The notes beneath the pieces are model-generated. The model saw nothing but the letters and a program-made list of their open reading frames with translations, did no database searches and was not told the origin of the DNA. From an uncultured Prevotella sp. (lineage in GTDB: Bacteria > Bacteroidota > Bacteroidia > Bacteroidales > Bacteroidaceae): a stretch of 16,283 bases of DNA. Below are positions 1 through 6,578 of the stretch, piece after piece; positions within the stretch are counted from its first letter, which is position 1; each line of letters opens with the position of its first letter. The stretch spans positions 1 to 16,283 of the forward strand of contig URDM01000067.1 of assembly GCA_900546575.1 (NCBI GenBank), in the 5' to 3' direction. A program made the translations under genes and the position numbers.

Positions 1-318
1 TTTCTCGCAGCCTTCGACGTGCTTGCCGACTATCAGATAGACAACGCCCTGCACTTCTTCCGCGACCGCATAGAGGCTGCATTCTCGTCGAGAGACTACA
101 GTGGACAAGCCACAGCGGAGCGCACCAAGCGAGGCAGGAACGACTCAATCTTCGAGCGTCTGGACACTACCTTCAGCTTTGAGCAGGCCCTACAGCACAG
201 TATCGCCGTGAAGGGTTCGAATACGTCGCGCAACGCCGTTCAGCAAATGCTAAAGAACTGGCGCAAGCAAGGACTTGTCAGCTTTGAGCCAAACAACAGT
301 TTCCGGAAGACTTATTGA
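1..318 (+). CDS. 3' end of a DUF3987/VapE-like accessory replication protein (partial)
   Basis: The reading frame is open from the first base of the window and ends with TGA at 316-318, so only the last 105 residues are present. The visible part has a segment with FFRDRIEAAFSSRDY, then a basic stretch, then a C-terminal unit ending in AVQQMLKNWRKQGLVSF, which looks like a small helix-turn-helix or winged-helix tail. From memory this resembles the C-terminus of the DUF3987 (primase/VapE-associated) proteins common in Bacteroides and Prevotella accessory regions. The catalytic part lies outside the window, so the family call is inference. The stop codon falls inside the first unit of the downstream 7-nt repeat array. 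It is followed by a DUF5675 gene, a pairing that fits a degraded prophage-like or mobile module. Confidence 0.5.
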   Translation, partial: FLAAFDVLADYQIDNALHFFRDRIEAAFSSRDYSGQATAERTKRGRNDSIFERLDTTFSFEQALQHSIAVKGSNTSRNAVQQMLKNWRKQGLVSFEPNNSFRKTY

Positions 319-589
319 ATTTTGAATTTTGAGTTTTGAGTTATTCTCGGCTAACGCCTGCGATTGAGAATTTTTCAGTTGTGAATTGATAATTCAAAAA
401 CTAATAACTCTAAACTCAAAAACTCAAAATGCGCGTAGCGCACAATTCAAAACTCAAAACTCAAAAATCAAAACTCTTTAGTCATTTAGTCATTTAGTCA
501 AAATTGAAAATTGAAAATTCAAAATTCGATAATTCAAAATCGCCGCAGGCGACCAATTCAAAATTCAAAACTCAAAACTCAAAATTCAA
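315..589. repeat. Inverted 7-nt repeat arrays with embedded GC triloop hairpins
   Basis: The 275-nt gap between the two accessory genes is mostly low-complexity repeat. At 315-342 there are four exact 7-nt units (TTGAATT twice, TTGAGTT twice). At 555-589 there are five units of the reverse complement (AATTCAA, AATTCAA, AACTCAA, AACTCAA, AATTCAA). More degenerate units in the second orientation lie between. Two perfect GC-rich hairpins with 3-nt loops interrupt the array: TGCGC-GTA-GCGCA at 430-442 and TCGCC-GCA-GGCGA at 540-552. No TAnnTTTG promoter and no credible gene were seen here. The same architecture recurs at 2871-3020. Confidence 0.85.
477..500. repeat. Three tandem copies of TTTAGTCA
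   Basis: Three exact consecutive copies of the octamer TTTAGTCA occur at 477-484, 485-492 and 493-500, inside the larger repeat-rich gap. No function can be assigned. Confidence 0.9.
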
Positions 590-593
590 CAAT

Positions 594-953
594 ATGCTGA
601 TAGAAATCAAACGCTACCGCTATTCGCCCTATGGCGTAGACGGTAAACTCATAATAAACGGTCGCACTATTTGCGCCACCTTAGAACATCCCCGTAATTA
701 TCTCCCTGCCGGCTCCTATCCATTGGAGCTGGAGATAGACAGGAAACTCTGCCGCAGGTTGCCCACCACGCCAAGCGGCGCTGTTATCAGACCCGGCAAC
801 GGCCCCTTTACGCTGAAGGGCGGAAGCATAATAGTAGGCAAGGAATACATCCCGGGACTGATGATAAAGTCGGCGCAAACGTTCGAGCGCCTTTACAATC
901 GTATTGATAAAAACATGAAGCGCCACAAGGGCGTAGTGCTGACGATAGTGTAG
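594..953 (+). CDS. DUF5675 family protein
   Basis: A 119-aa protein resembling DUF5675, a small family found near Bacteroidales mobile and prophage-like modules and of unknown function. Family-like features are an N-terminal strand with a DGKLIINGRTICATLEHP segment (about 16-33), then LPAGSYPLEL (about 37-46), and a C-terminal GGSIIVGKEYIPGLMIKS segment (76-93) followed by a basic helix with FERLYNRIDKNMKR. No signal peptide or membrane segment is seen. The frame is open further upstream to an ATG at 504, but those 30 extra residues (NSKF, TQNSKF) are just translated intergenic repeat, so the start is placed at 594. There is no Shine-Dalgarno; AATTCAACAAT precedes the start, as is common in this phylum. 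Confidence 0.75.
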   Translation: MLIEIKRYRYSPYGVDGKLIINGRTICATLEHPRNYLPAGSYPLELEIDRKLCRRLPTTPSGAVIRPGNGPFTLKGGSIIVGKEYIPGLMIKSAQTFERLYNRIDKNMKRHKGVVLTIV

Positions 954-984
954 CGCAGTTGCTGTAATGCTATCACAATCAAAG

Positions 985-1023
985 TGTCACTCAATGTTAT
1001 ATAATAAATAACGTTGGGTGACA
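985..1023 (+). terminator. Strong 16-bp hairpin without a U-tract
   Basis: The left arm at 985-1000 (T plus GTCACTCAATGTTAT) pairs with the right arm at 1008-1023 (ATAACGTTGGGTGAC plus A) around a 7-nt loop, ATAATAA. In + strand RNA all 16 positions pair, two as G-U wobbles; on the opposite strand these would be A-C mismatches, so the structure is optimised for + strand RNA. It begins 32 nt after the DUF5675 stop and ends about 50 nt before the ftcD promoter. No T-run follows, so it may be a 3'-end stabilising structure rather than a true intrinsic terminator. Confidence 0.5.
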
Positions 1024-1075
1024 ATATTATATGACGCATAGTAACTTTTATAGAGTAATGTTTATTGCTATTTTC

Positions 1076-1106
1076 TTGCATTAAATATTCTTTTTTACTA
1101 AATTTG
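1076..1106 (+). promoter_or_regulatory. Bacteroidota-type promoter of the hut operon
   Basis: A -7 element TAAATTTG at 1099-1106 is preceded, 20 nt upstream, by TTG at 1076-1078 within TTTTCTTGC. This matches the Bacteroidota primary-sigma pattern. Transcription should start near 1110-1114, giving a leader of about 57 nt before ftcD. Confidence 0.75.
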
Positions 1107-1110
1107 CAAC

Positions 1111-1123
1111 GTATCATTGATAC
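1111..1123. promoter_or_regulatory. Candidate operator palindrome at the hut transcription start
   Basis: GTATCA-T-TGATAC is a perfect 6-bp inverted repeat with one central base. It begins 4 nt after the -7 element, covering the expected transcription start of ftcD. The position is typical for a repressor site, but no regulator gene is present in the window and the assignment is inferred from position and symmetry only. Confidence 0.35.
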
Positions 1124-1169
1124 TTCTGCTATTTGATTTTTTTATACTACTAACATAATACCTTACACT

Positions 1170-2888
1170 ATGGCAAAAATGAAGCAGATTGTAGAGTGTG
1201 TGCCTAATTTCAGCGAGGGCCGCGACATGGGCGTAATCCGTCAGATAACAGATGCAGTAGAGAGCGTCAAGGGTGTGAAACTGCTTGATGTCGACCCAGG
1301 CGAGGCTACCAACCGTACTGTCGTAACCTTCGTGGGCGAGCCTGCAGATGTGGTGGAGGCAGCCTTCAGGGCTGTGGGCAAGGCCGCACAGCTTATTGAT
1401 ATGCGCCAGCAGCACGGCGCTCATCCGCGTATAGGCGCTACCGATGTGTTGCCCATTGTACCCGTGAGCGGAATTACGCTTGAGGAGTGTGCCGAGATTT
1501 CGCGCCAGCTCGCCAAGCGCATTGCCGACGAACTCAATATTCCCTGCTATTGCTATGAGGCTGCGGCATTCACCCCCGAACGCAGAAACCTTGCCGTGTG
1601 TCGCAAGGGCGAATATGAGGGCATTGCCGAGCGTATCGACGACGACGCTGAGGCACCCGACTTCGGCCGTCGCCCGTACGACGAACAGGTGGCACGAACG
1701 GGTTGTACAGTGGTTGGAGCACGCGACTTCCTTATTGCGGTGAACTTCAACCTGAACACTACCTCGACACGCCGCGCCAACGCCATCGCATTTGACGTGA
1801 GAGAGAAGGGACGACCTATGCGCGAGGGCAACCCTATCATCGGCAAGAAACTGCTCTATGCCGACGGTACGCCAATCATGAAGCCGGGCACACTGAAGTG
1901 TACCAAGGCCATAGGATGGTATATCGACGAGTATGGCATCGCCCAGGTGTCGATGAACATCACCAACATCAACGTTACGCCGCTGCACAAGGCTTTTGAC
2001 GAGGTGTGCCGCTGTGCACAGAACCGTGGCGTACGCGTTACGGGAACGGAGATTGTAGGACTGGTGCCTGAGCGCACCCTGCTGGAGGCAGGACGCTACT
2101 TCCTTGCCAAACAGCAGCGTTCGGCTGGCATTCCGAAGAAGGACATTCTGTACATTGCCATCAAGTCGCTCGGACTGTCTGACCTCAAGGAGTTCAAGCC
2201 CGAGGAGAAGATAATAGAATATGTAATGGCTGAGGGCGACGAGAAACAGCGCCAGCTGGTAGACCTGACGGTGAAGGGATTTGCTGAGGAAACGTCGCGC
2301 GAGAGTCCGGCTCCTGGCGGAGGTTCGGTGTCGGCCTATATGGGAGCGCTTGGCGCATCATTGGCAACGATGGTGGCAAATCTGTCGAGCCACAAGCCCG
2401 GATGGGACGAGCAGTGGAGCGAGTTTGCCCATGTGGCTGAGGAAGGCATGGCTCTGCAGGAGCGTCTGCTGCATCTTGTCGACGAGGATACCGAGGCGTT
2501 CAACCGCATCATGGCTGCTTTCGGAATGCCAAAGAACACGCCCGAGGAGAAGGCCGCACGCACGGAGGCAATACAGACAGCCACGCTGTTTGCTACGGAG
2601 GTGCCGCTGGAGACGATGAAGGCTTCGTACGAGGTGTTTGCCGTGTGCCGCAAGATGGTGGAGAAGGGCAATCCCAACAGCGTGTCGGATGCCGGAGTGG
2701 GAGCGTTGGCTGCACGAGCCGCCGTGCTCGGTGCCGGCATGAACGTGAAGATCAATGCCGGGTCGCTGAAGGACCGTACGAAGGCGGAATCGCTCATAGG
2801 CGAGGCCAACGAGCTGATAGCTAAGGCGAATAAGGAGGAAGAGGAAATAACTAAATTGGTGGATAGAGTTTTGAATGTTGAATGTTGA
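1170..2888 (+). CDS. ftcD: Bifunctional glutamate formimidoyltransferase / formimidoyl-THF cyclodeaminase
   Basis: A 572-aa cytosolic enzyme for the last steps of histidine breakdown. It moves the formimino group from N-formimino-L-glutamate to tetrahydrofolate, then releases ammonia to give 5,10-methenyl-THF. The N-terminal transferase part spans roughly residues 3-330 and begins VECVPNFSEGRD (8-19); His82 lies in QQHGAHPRIGA and aligns with the catalytic His reported for the mammalian enzyme. The cyclodeaminase part spans about 360-565, with APGGGSVSAYMGALGASL (381-398) and NPNSVSDAGVGA (501-512). Length and fusion match animal FTCD rather than separate bacterial proteins. It is the first gene of the hut operon, behind a clear promoter. 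Met1 (1170) is chosen, but Met4 (1179) is possible. The final residues LNVEC and the stop codon are encoded by the first units of a 7-nt repeat array. Confidence 0.95.
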   Translation: MAKMKQIVECVPNFSEGRDMGVIRQITDAVESVKGVKLLDVDPGEATNRTVVTFVGEPADVVEAAFRAVGKAAQLIDMRQQHGAHPRIGATDVLPIVPVSGITLEECAEISRQLAKRIADELNIPCYCYEAAAFTPERRNLAVCRKGEYEGIAERIDDDAEAPDFGRRPYDEQVARTGCTVVGARDFLIAVNFNLNTTSTRRANAIAFDVREKGRPMREGNPIIGKKLLYADGTPIMKPGTLKCTKAIGWYIDEYGIAQVSMNITNINVTPLHKAFDEVCRCAQNRGVRVTGTEIVGLVPERTLLEAGRYFLAKQQRSAGIPKKDILYIAIKSLGLSDLKEFKPEEKIIEYVMAEGDEKQRQLVDLTVKGFAEETSRESPAPGGGSVSAYMGALGASLATMVANLSSHKPGWDEQWSEFAHVAEEGMALQERLLHLVDEDTEAFNRIMAAFGMPKNTPEEKAARTEAIQTATLFATEVPLETMKASYEVFAVCRKMVEKGNPNSVSDAGVGALAARAAVLGAGMNVKINAGSLKDRTKAESLIGEANELIAKANKEEEEITKLVDRVLNVEC

Positions 2889-3020
2889 ATTATCGGCAAA
2901 GCCGATTTTGAATTATTCAATTTTGAGTTGAGAATTCCTAAATAAAAAAATCAAAATTCAAAATTGAACAATTCCTAATGCGCAATGCGCATAATTCAAA
3001 AATCAAAACTCAAAATTCAA
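2871..3020. repeat. Second inverted 7-nt repeat array with triloop hairpins (ftcD-hutU gap)
   Basis: The first orientation has TTGAATG, TTGAATG, TTGAATT at 2871-2891, running through the end of ftcD. The reverse orientation has AATTCAA, AAATCAA, AACTCAA, AATTCAA at 2993-3020, just before the hutU start. Two perfect triloop hairpins are embedded: ATCGGC-AAA-GCCGAT at 2892-2906 and ATGCGC-AAT-GCGCAT at 2978-2992. The order (TTGARTT units first, AAYTCAA units last, GC hairpins inside) copies the layout at 315-589. No promoter motif was found in this gap, so hutU probably depends on read-through from ftcD. Confidence 0.85.
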
Positions 3021-3031
3021 AACTAAAGATT

Positions 3032-5044
3032 ATGACATTCTCAGATGAAATAAGACTGGGCATTCCTGACTACTTACCCGAGCAGAAGCCCTACGATAAC
3101 AATATAAATCATGCGCCCAAGCGCAAGGAGATACTGACACATGAGGAGCGGCAGCTTGCTCTGCGCAACGCTCTGCGCTACTTCCCCAAGCATCTGCATG
3201 CGGAACTGGCGCCCGAGTTTATCGAAGAATTGGACAAGTATGGTCGCATATATATGTATCGCTACCGTCCGAGTTATGAGATGTACGCCCGACCCATCGA
3301 CGAATATCCGCACCATTCGGAGCAGGCTGCCGCTATAATGCTGATGATTCAGAACAATCTCGACCCCGAGGTGGCGCAGCATCCGCACGAACTGATAGTG
3401 TACGGCGGCAACGGAGCCATATTCCAGAACTGGGCACAGTACAGACTAACAATGAAATATTTGAGCGAGATGACAGACGAGCAGACTCTTGTGATGTACT
3501 CGGGACATCCGCTCGGACTGTTCCCGTCGCACAGGAACGCTCCGCGCGTGGTGGTGACCAACGGAATGGTGATACCAAACTATTCGAAGCCCGACGACTG
3601 GGAGCGCATGAACGCTCTCGGTGTGAGCCAGTATGGACAGATGACGGCTGGCTCATATATGTACATCGGTCCGCAGGGCATCGTGCACGGCACTACCATA
3701 ACCGTGCTCAACGCCTGCCGCAAGCAGCTCAGCGCCAAGGGCAAGGCCCACGACATCAGCGGAATGCTGTTTGTGTCGTCGGGATTGGGCGGCATGTCGG
3801 GCGCACAGCCCAAGGCAGGCAACATAGCCGGTGTGGTGAGCGTGGTGGCTGAAATCAACCCTTTGGCAGCCAAGAAGCGTTATGACCAGGGATGGGTAGA
3901 CGAGCTGCACGACAACCTCGACGAACTGATACCAGCCATACGAAAGAGCGTCGACGAGAAACGTACGGTGTCGATGGCATACGTGGGCAATGTGGTAGAC
4001 CTGTGGGAACGACTCGCCGACGAGGGAGTGCACGTGGACATAGGCAGCGACCAGACTTCGCTACACAATCCGTGGGCGGGCGGCTACTATCCTGCCGACC
4101 TGACGCTGGAGGAGTCGAAGCAGATGATGGCTGACAATCCCGACGAGTTCCGCAAGCATGTGCAGGCGTCGTTGCGCCGACAGGTGGCTGCCATCAATCG
4201 CCTTGCCGAGAGTGGAATGTACTTCTTCGACTATGGCAACGCCTTCCTGTTGCAATCGAAGCGTGCAGGAGCCGACATCTGTCAGGAGAATGGCAAGTTC
4301 CGCTATCCGTCGTACGTGCAGGACATTATGGGTCCGATGTTCTTCGACTATGGTTTCGGTCCGTTCAGATGGGTGTGCACATCGGGCTCTCCGGCTGACC
4401 TTGCCAAGACCGACGAGATTGCTGCATGTGTGATGAAGGAAATCATGCAGAATGCGCCCGACGAAATAAAGGGACAGATGGCGGACAACATACACTGGAT
4501 TTGCGAAGCAAGCCGCAACAACCTCGTGGTAGGCTCGCAGGCACGCATCCTGTATGCCGACGCTGAGGGTCGCTCGAAGATAGCCCAGGCTTTCAACGAG
4601 GCAATAAAGAGAGGCGAGATAACACGCCCTGTGGTGCTGGGACGCGACCATCACGACGTGTCGGGTACCGACTCGCCATTCCGTGAGACAAGCAACATAT
4701 ACGACGGCTCGCAGTTCTGTGCCGACATGGCTGTGCAGAACGTGATAGGCGACTCGTTCCGCGGTGCTACATGGGTGTCGCTGCACAATGGTGGCGGCGT
4801 AGGCTGGGGCGAAGTGATAAACGGAGGTTTCGGCATGGTTATTGATGGCAGCGAGGAAAGCGACCGCCACATACGCGAAATGCTCTTCTGGGACGTGAAC
4901 AACGGAATAGCACGCCGAGCATGGGCTCGCAACGAAGGCTCAATACACAGCATAGAGCGTGAAATGCAGCGTTCGCACGGATTGCAGGTGACAATGCCCA
5001 ACATCGTTGACGACGAAATCATCAGCAAATACGCCAACCCTTAA
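3032..5044 (+). CDS. hutU: Urocanate hydratase (long, animal-like form)
   Basis: Converts urocanate to 4-imidazolone-5-propionate using tightly bound NAD+; second step of histidine degradation. The protein is 670 aa, longer than the roughly 555-aa proteobacterial enzyme and close to animal UROC1. Recognisable blocks are SSGLGGMSGAQPKAGN (249-264, glycine-rich NAD+ region), FGPFRWVCTSG with Cys449, VGSQARILYAD (500-510), RDHHDVSGTDSPFRETSN (538-555) and HNGGGVGWGE (585-594). The segment at 500-510 replaces the proteobacterial signature with the form I recall from animal UROC1. The frame runs upstream to an ATG at 2978, but those 18 residues are translated repeat sequence, so the start is set at 3032 (MTFSDEIRLGIPDYLP). 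It lies 143 nt after ftcD and 46 nt before hutH. Confidence 0.95.
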   Translation: MTFSDEIRLGIPDYLPEQKPYDNNINHAPKRKEILTHEERQLALRNALRYFPKHLHAELAPEFIEELDKYGRIYMYRYRPSYEMYARPIDEYPHHSEQAAAIMLMIQNNLDPEVAQHPHELIVYGGNGAIFQNWAQYRLTMKYLSEMTDEQTLVMYSGHPLGLFPSHRNAPRVVVTNGMVIPNYSKPDDWERMNALGVSQYGQMTAGSYMYIGPQGIVHGTTITVLNACRKQLSAKGKAHDISGMLFVSSGLGGMSGAQPKAGNIAGVVSVVAEINPLAAKKRYDQGWVDELHDNLDELIPAIRKSVDEKRTVSMAYVGNVVDLWERLADEGVHVDIGSDQTSLHNPWAGGYYPADLTLEESKQMMADNPDEFRKHVQASLRRQVAAINRLAESGMYFFDYGNAFLLQSKRAGADICQENGKFRYPSYVQDIMGPMFFDYGFGPFRWVCTSGSPADLAKTDEIAACVMKEIMQNAPDEIKGQMADNIHWICEASRNNLVVGSQARILYADAEGRSKIAQAFNEAIKRGEITRPVVLGRDHHDVSGTDSPFRETSNIYDGSQFCADMAVQNVIGDSFRGATWVSLHNGGGVGWGEVINGGFGMVIDGSEESDRHIREMLFWDVNNGIARRAWARNEGSIHSIEREMQRSHGLQVTMPNIVDDEIISKYANP

Positions 5045-5050
5045 ACCATA

Positions 5051-5082
5051 TATCAACCTATCAACACTACAATCTATCAACT
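5051..5082. repeat. Octamer repeat TATCAACN before hutH
   Basis: Four consecutive 8-nt units fill most of the 46-nt gap: TATCAACC, TATCAACA, CTACAATC (degenerate) and TATCAACT. No promoter or hairpin is evident. The A/C-rich, unstructured sequence may simply keep the hutH start site open for ribosomes. Confidence 0.7.
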
Positions 5083-5090
5083 GAAGCAAT

Positions 5091-6578
5091 ATGAAGATAC
5101 ACAAGATTTCAGCCGAGCACCTTTCGATTGAACGTATAGGTGAAATAGTATATGGCGGCTACCAGATACAATTAAGCAACGACGCACAGAAGCGCATAGT
5201 GGAATGCAGAAAATATCTCGACCGAAAGATAGAGGAGACAACTTCGCCCATCTATGGCGTGACTACCGGATTCGGATCGCTCTGCAATGTGAGCATCGGT
5301 CAGGACTATCTGGCGCAGTTGCAGATAAACCTCATGATGTCGCACGCTTGCGGTACGGGCGACCGTGTGCCAAACGACATCGTGAAGATAATGCTGTTGC
5401 TCAAGATTCAGTCGCTGAGCTACGGTTTTTCGGGCTGTCAGCTCGTCACCGTCAACCGACTCATCGATTTCTTCAATAATGATGTCTATCCGGTGGTGTA
5501 CATGCAAGGCTCGCTCGGAGCTTCGGGCGACTTGGTACCGCTGGCTCATCTCACGCTTCCGCTCGTAGGACTTGGTGAGGTGGAATACCAGGGCGAGATA
5601 ATCACAGGAGCCGAGATGTTGCAGAAACTGGAGTGGCAACCTATACAGCTTGCCTCGAAAGAGGGGCTGGCGCTGCTCAACGGTACGCAGAACATGAGTG
5701 CCTTTGCCGTGTGGGCGCTGCTGCAATCGCACAGGCTGAGCGAATGGGCAGACAGGATTGCTGCAATGTCGCTCGACGCTTACTACGGACTGACGGCTCC
5801 TTTCATAGATGCCGTTCATCAGGTGCGTCCACACAAGGGACAGATAGCTACGGCGGCACGCATGCGCCAACTGCTTGAGGGCAGCGAGATTGTGGAGAAG
5901 CCGAAGCAGTATGTGCAAGACCCGTATTCGTTCAGATGTATTCCGCAGGTGCACGGTACGGTGAAGGACACTATCGACTATGTAGCATCAGCGGTTGACG
6001 TGGAGGTGAACTCGGCTACGGACAATCCTACCGTATGTCCCGACGATGACCTTATTATTTCTGCCGGCAATTTCCATGGTGAGCCGATAGCAATGCCGAT
6101 GGACTTCCTGGCAATAGCCTTGTGCGAATTGGCCAACATCTCGGAGCGCCGCATCTACAAGCTTGTGAGCGGTACACGCGGACTGCCCAGTTTCCTTGTG
6201 GCCAACCCGGGTGTGAATAGTGGATTCATGATAACGCAATATGCGGCTGCCTCGGTGGTGAGCCTGAACAAGACGTTGTCGACTCCATCGTCGGTAGACA
6301 GCATTCCATCGAGCCAGGGACAGGAGGACCACGTGAGTATGGGTGCCAACGCTGCTATAAAGCTCTACAAGGTAGTGCTCAACACGGAGCGTGTGCTTGC
6401 CATAGAGCTGTTCAACGCTGCCCAGGCACTCGACTTCCGCCGTCCGCTGAAGTCGTCGCCAGCAGTGGAGACGCTGCACGATAGCTACCGAAAGGTGGTG
6501 CCCTTCATCGTCAACGACGAAGTGATGTATCCGCATATTGCGAAGTCGGTAGAGTTTTTGAGGGGAGAAAAGTTATGA
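5091..6578 (+). CDS. hutH: Histidine ammonia-lyase
   Basis: Removes ammonia from L-histidine to give urocanate; entry step of the hut pathway, cytosolic, normally a homotetramer. The protein is 495 aa, the usual length. The Ala144-Ser145-Gly146 triad in GSLGASGDLVPLAHL is the source of the self-formed MIO electrophile. YGVTTGFGSL (55-64) carries the active-site Tyr, and the NPTVCPDDDLIISAGNFHG segment and later SSQGQEDHVSMG motif are family hallmarks. It starts 46 nt after hutU behind an octamer repeat and overlaps hutI by ATGA at 6575-6578, implying translational coupling. All motifs expected of an active enzyme are present. Confidence 0.97.
   Translation: MKIHKISAEHLSIERIGEIVYGGYQIQLSNDAQKRIVECRKYLDRKIEETTSPIYGVTTGFGSLCNVSIGQDYLAQLQINLMMSHACGTGDRVPNDIVKIMLLLKIQSLSYGFSGCQLVTVNRLIDFFNNDVYPVVYMQGSLGASGDLVPLAHLTLPLVGLGEVEYQGEIITGAEMLQKLEWQPIQLASKEGLALLNGTQNMSAFAVWALLQSHRLSEWADRIAAMSLDAYYGLTAPFIDAVHQVRPHKGQIATAARMRQLLEGSEIVEKPKQYVQDPYSFRCIPQVHGTVKDTIDYVASAVDVEVNSATDNPTVCPDDDLIISAGNFHGEPIAMPMDFLAIALCELANISERRIYKLVSGTRGLPSFLVANPGVNSGFMITQYAAASVVSLNKTLSTPSSVDSIPSSQGQEDHVSMGANAAIKLYKVVLNTERVLAIELFNAAQALDFRRPLKSSPAVETLHDSYRKVVPFIVNDEVMYPHIAKSVEFLRGEKL

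Noticed and set aside
504..593. Upstream extension of the DUF5675 frame to an ATG at 504
   Set aside because: The extra 30 residues are translated intergenic repeat (NSKF/TQNSKF patterns) and the family-like sequence begins at 594.
315..600. CRISPR-like array
   Set aside because: Units are only 7 nt, contiguous and without unique spacers; no cas genes are present.
2978..3031. Upstream extension of hutU to an ATG at 2978
   Set aside because: The ATG is part of a triloop hairpin and the extra 18 residues are translated repeat; the enzyme's sequence starts at 3032.
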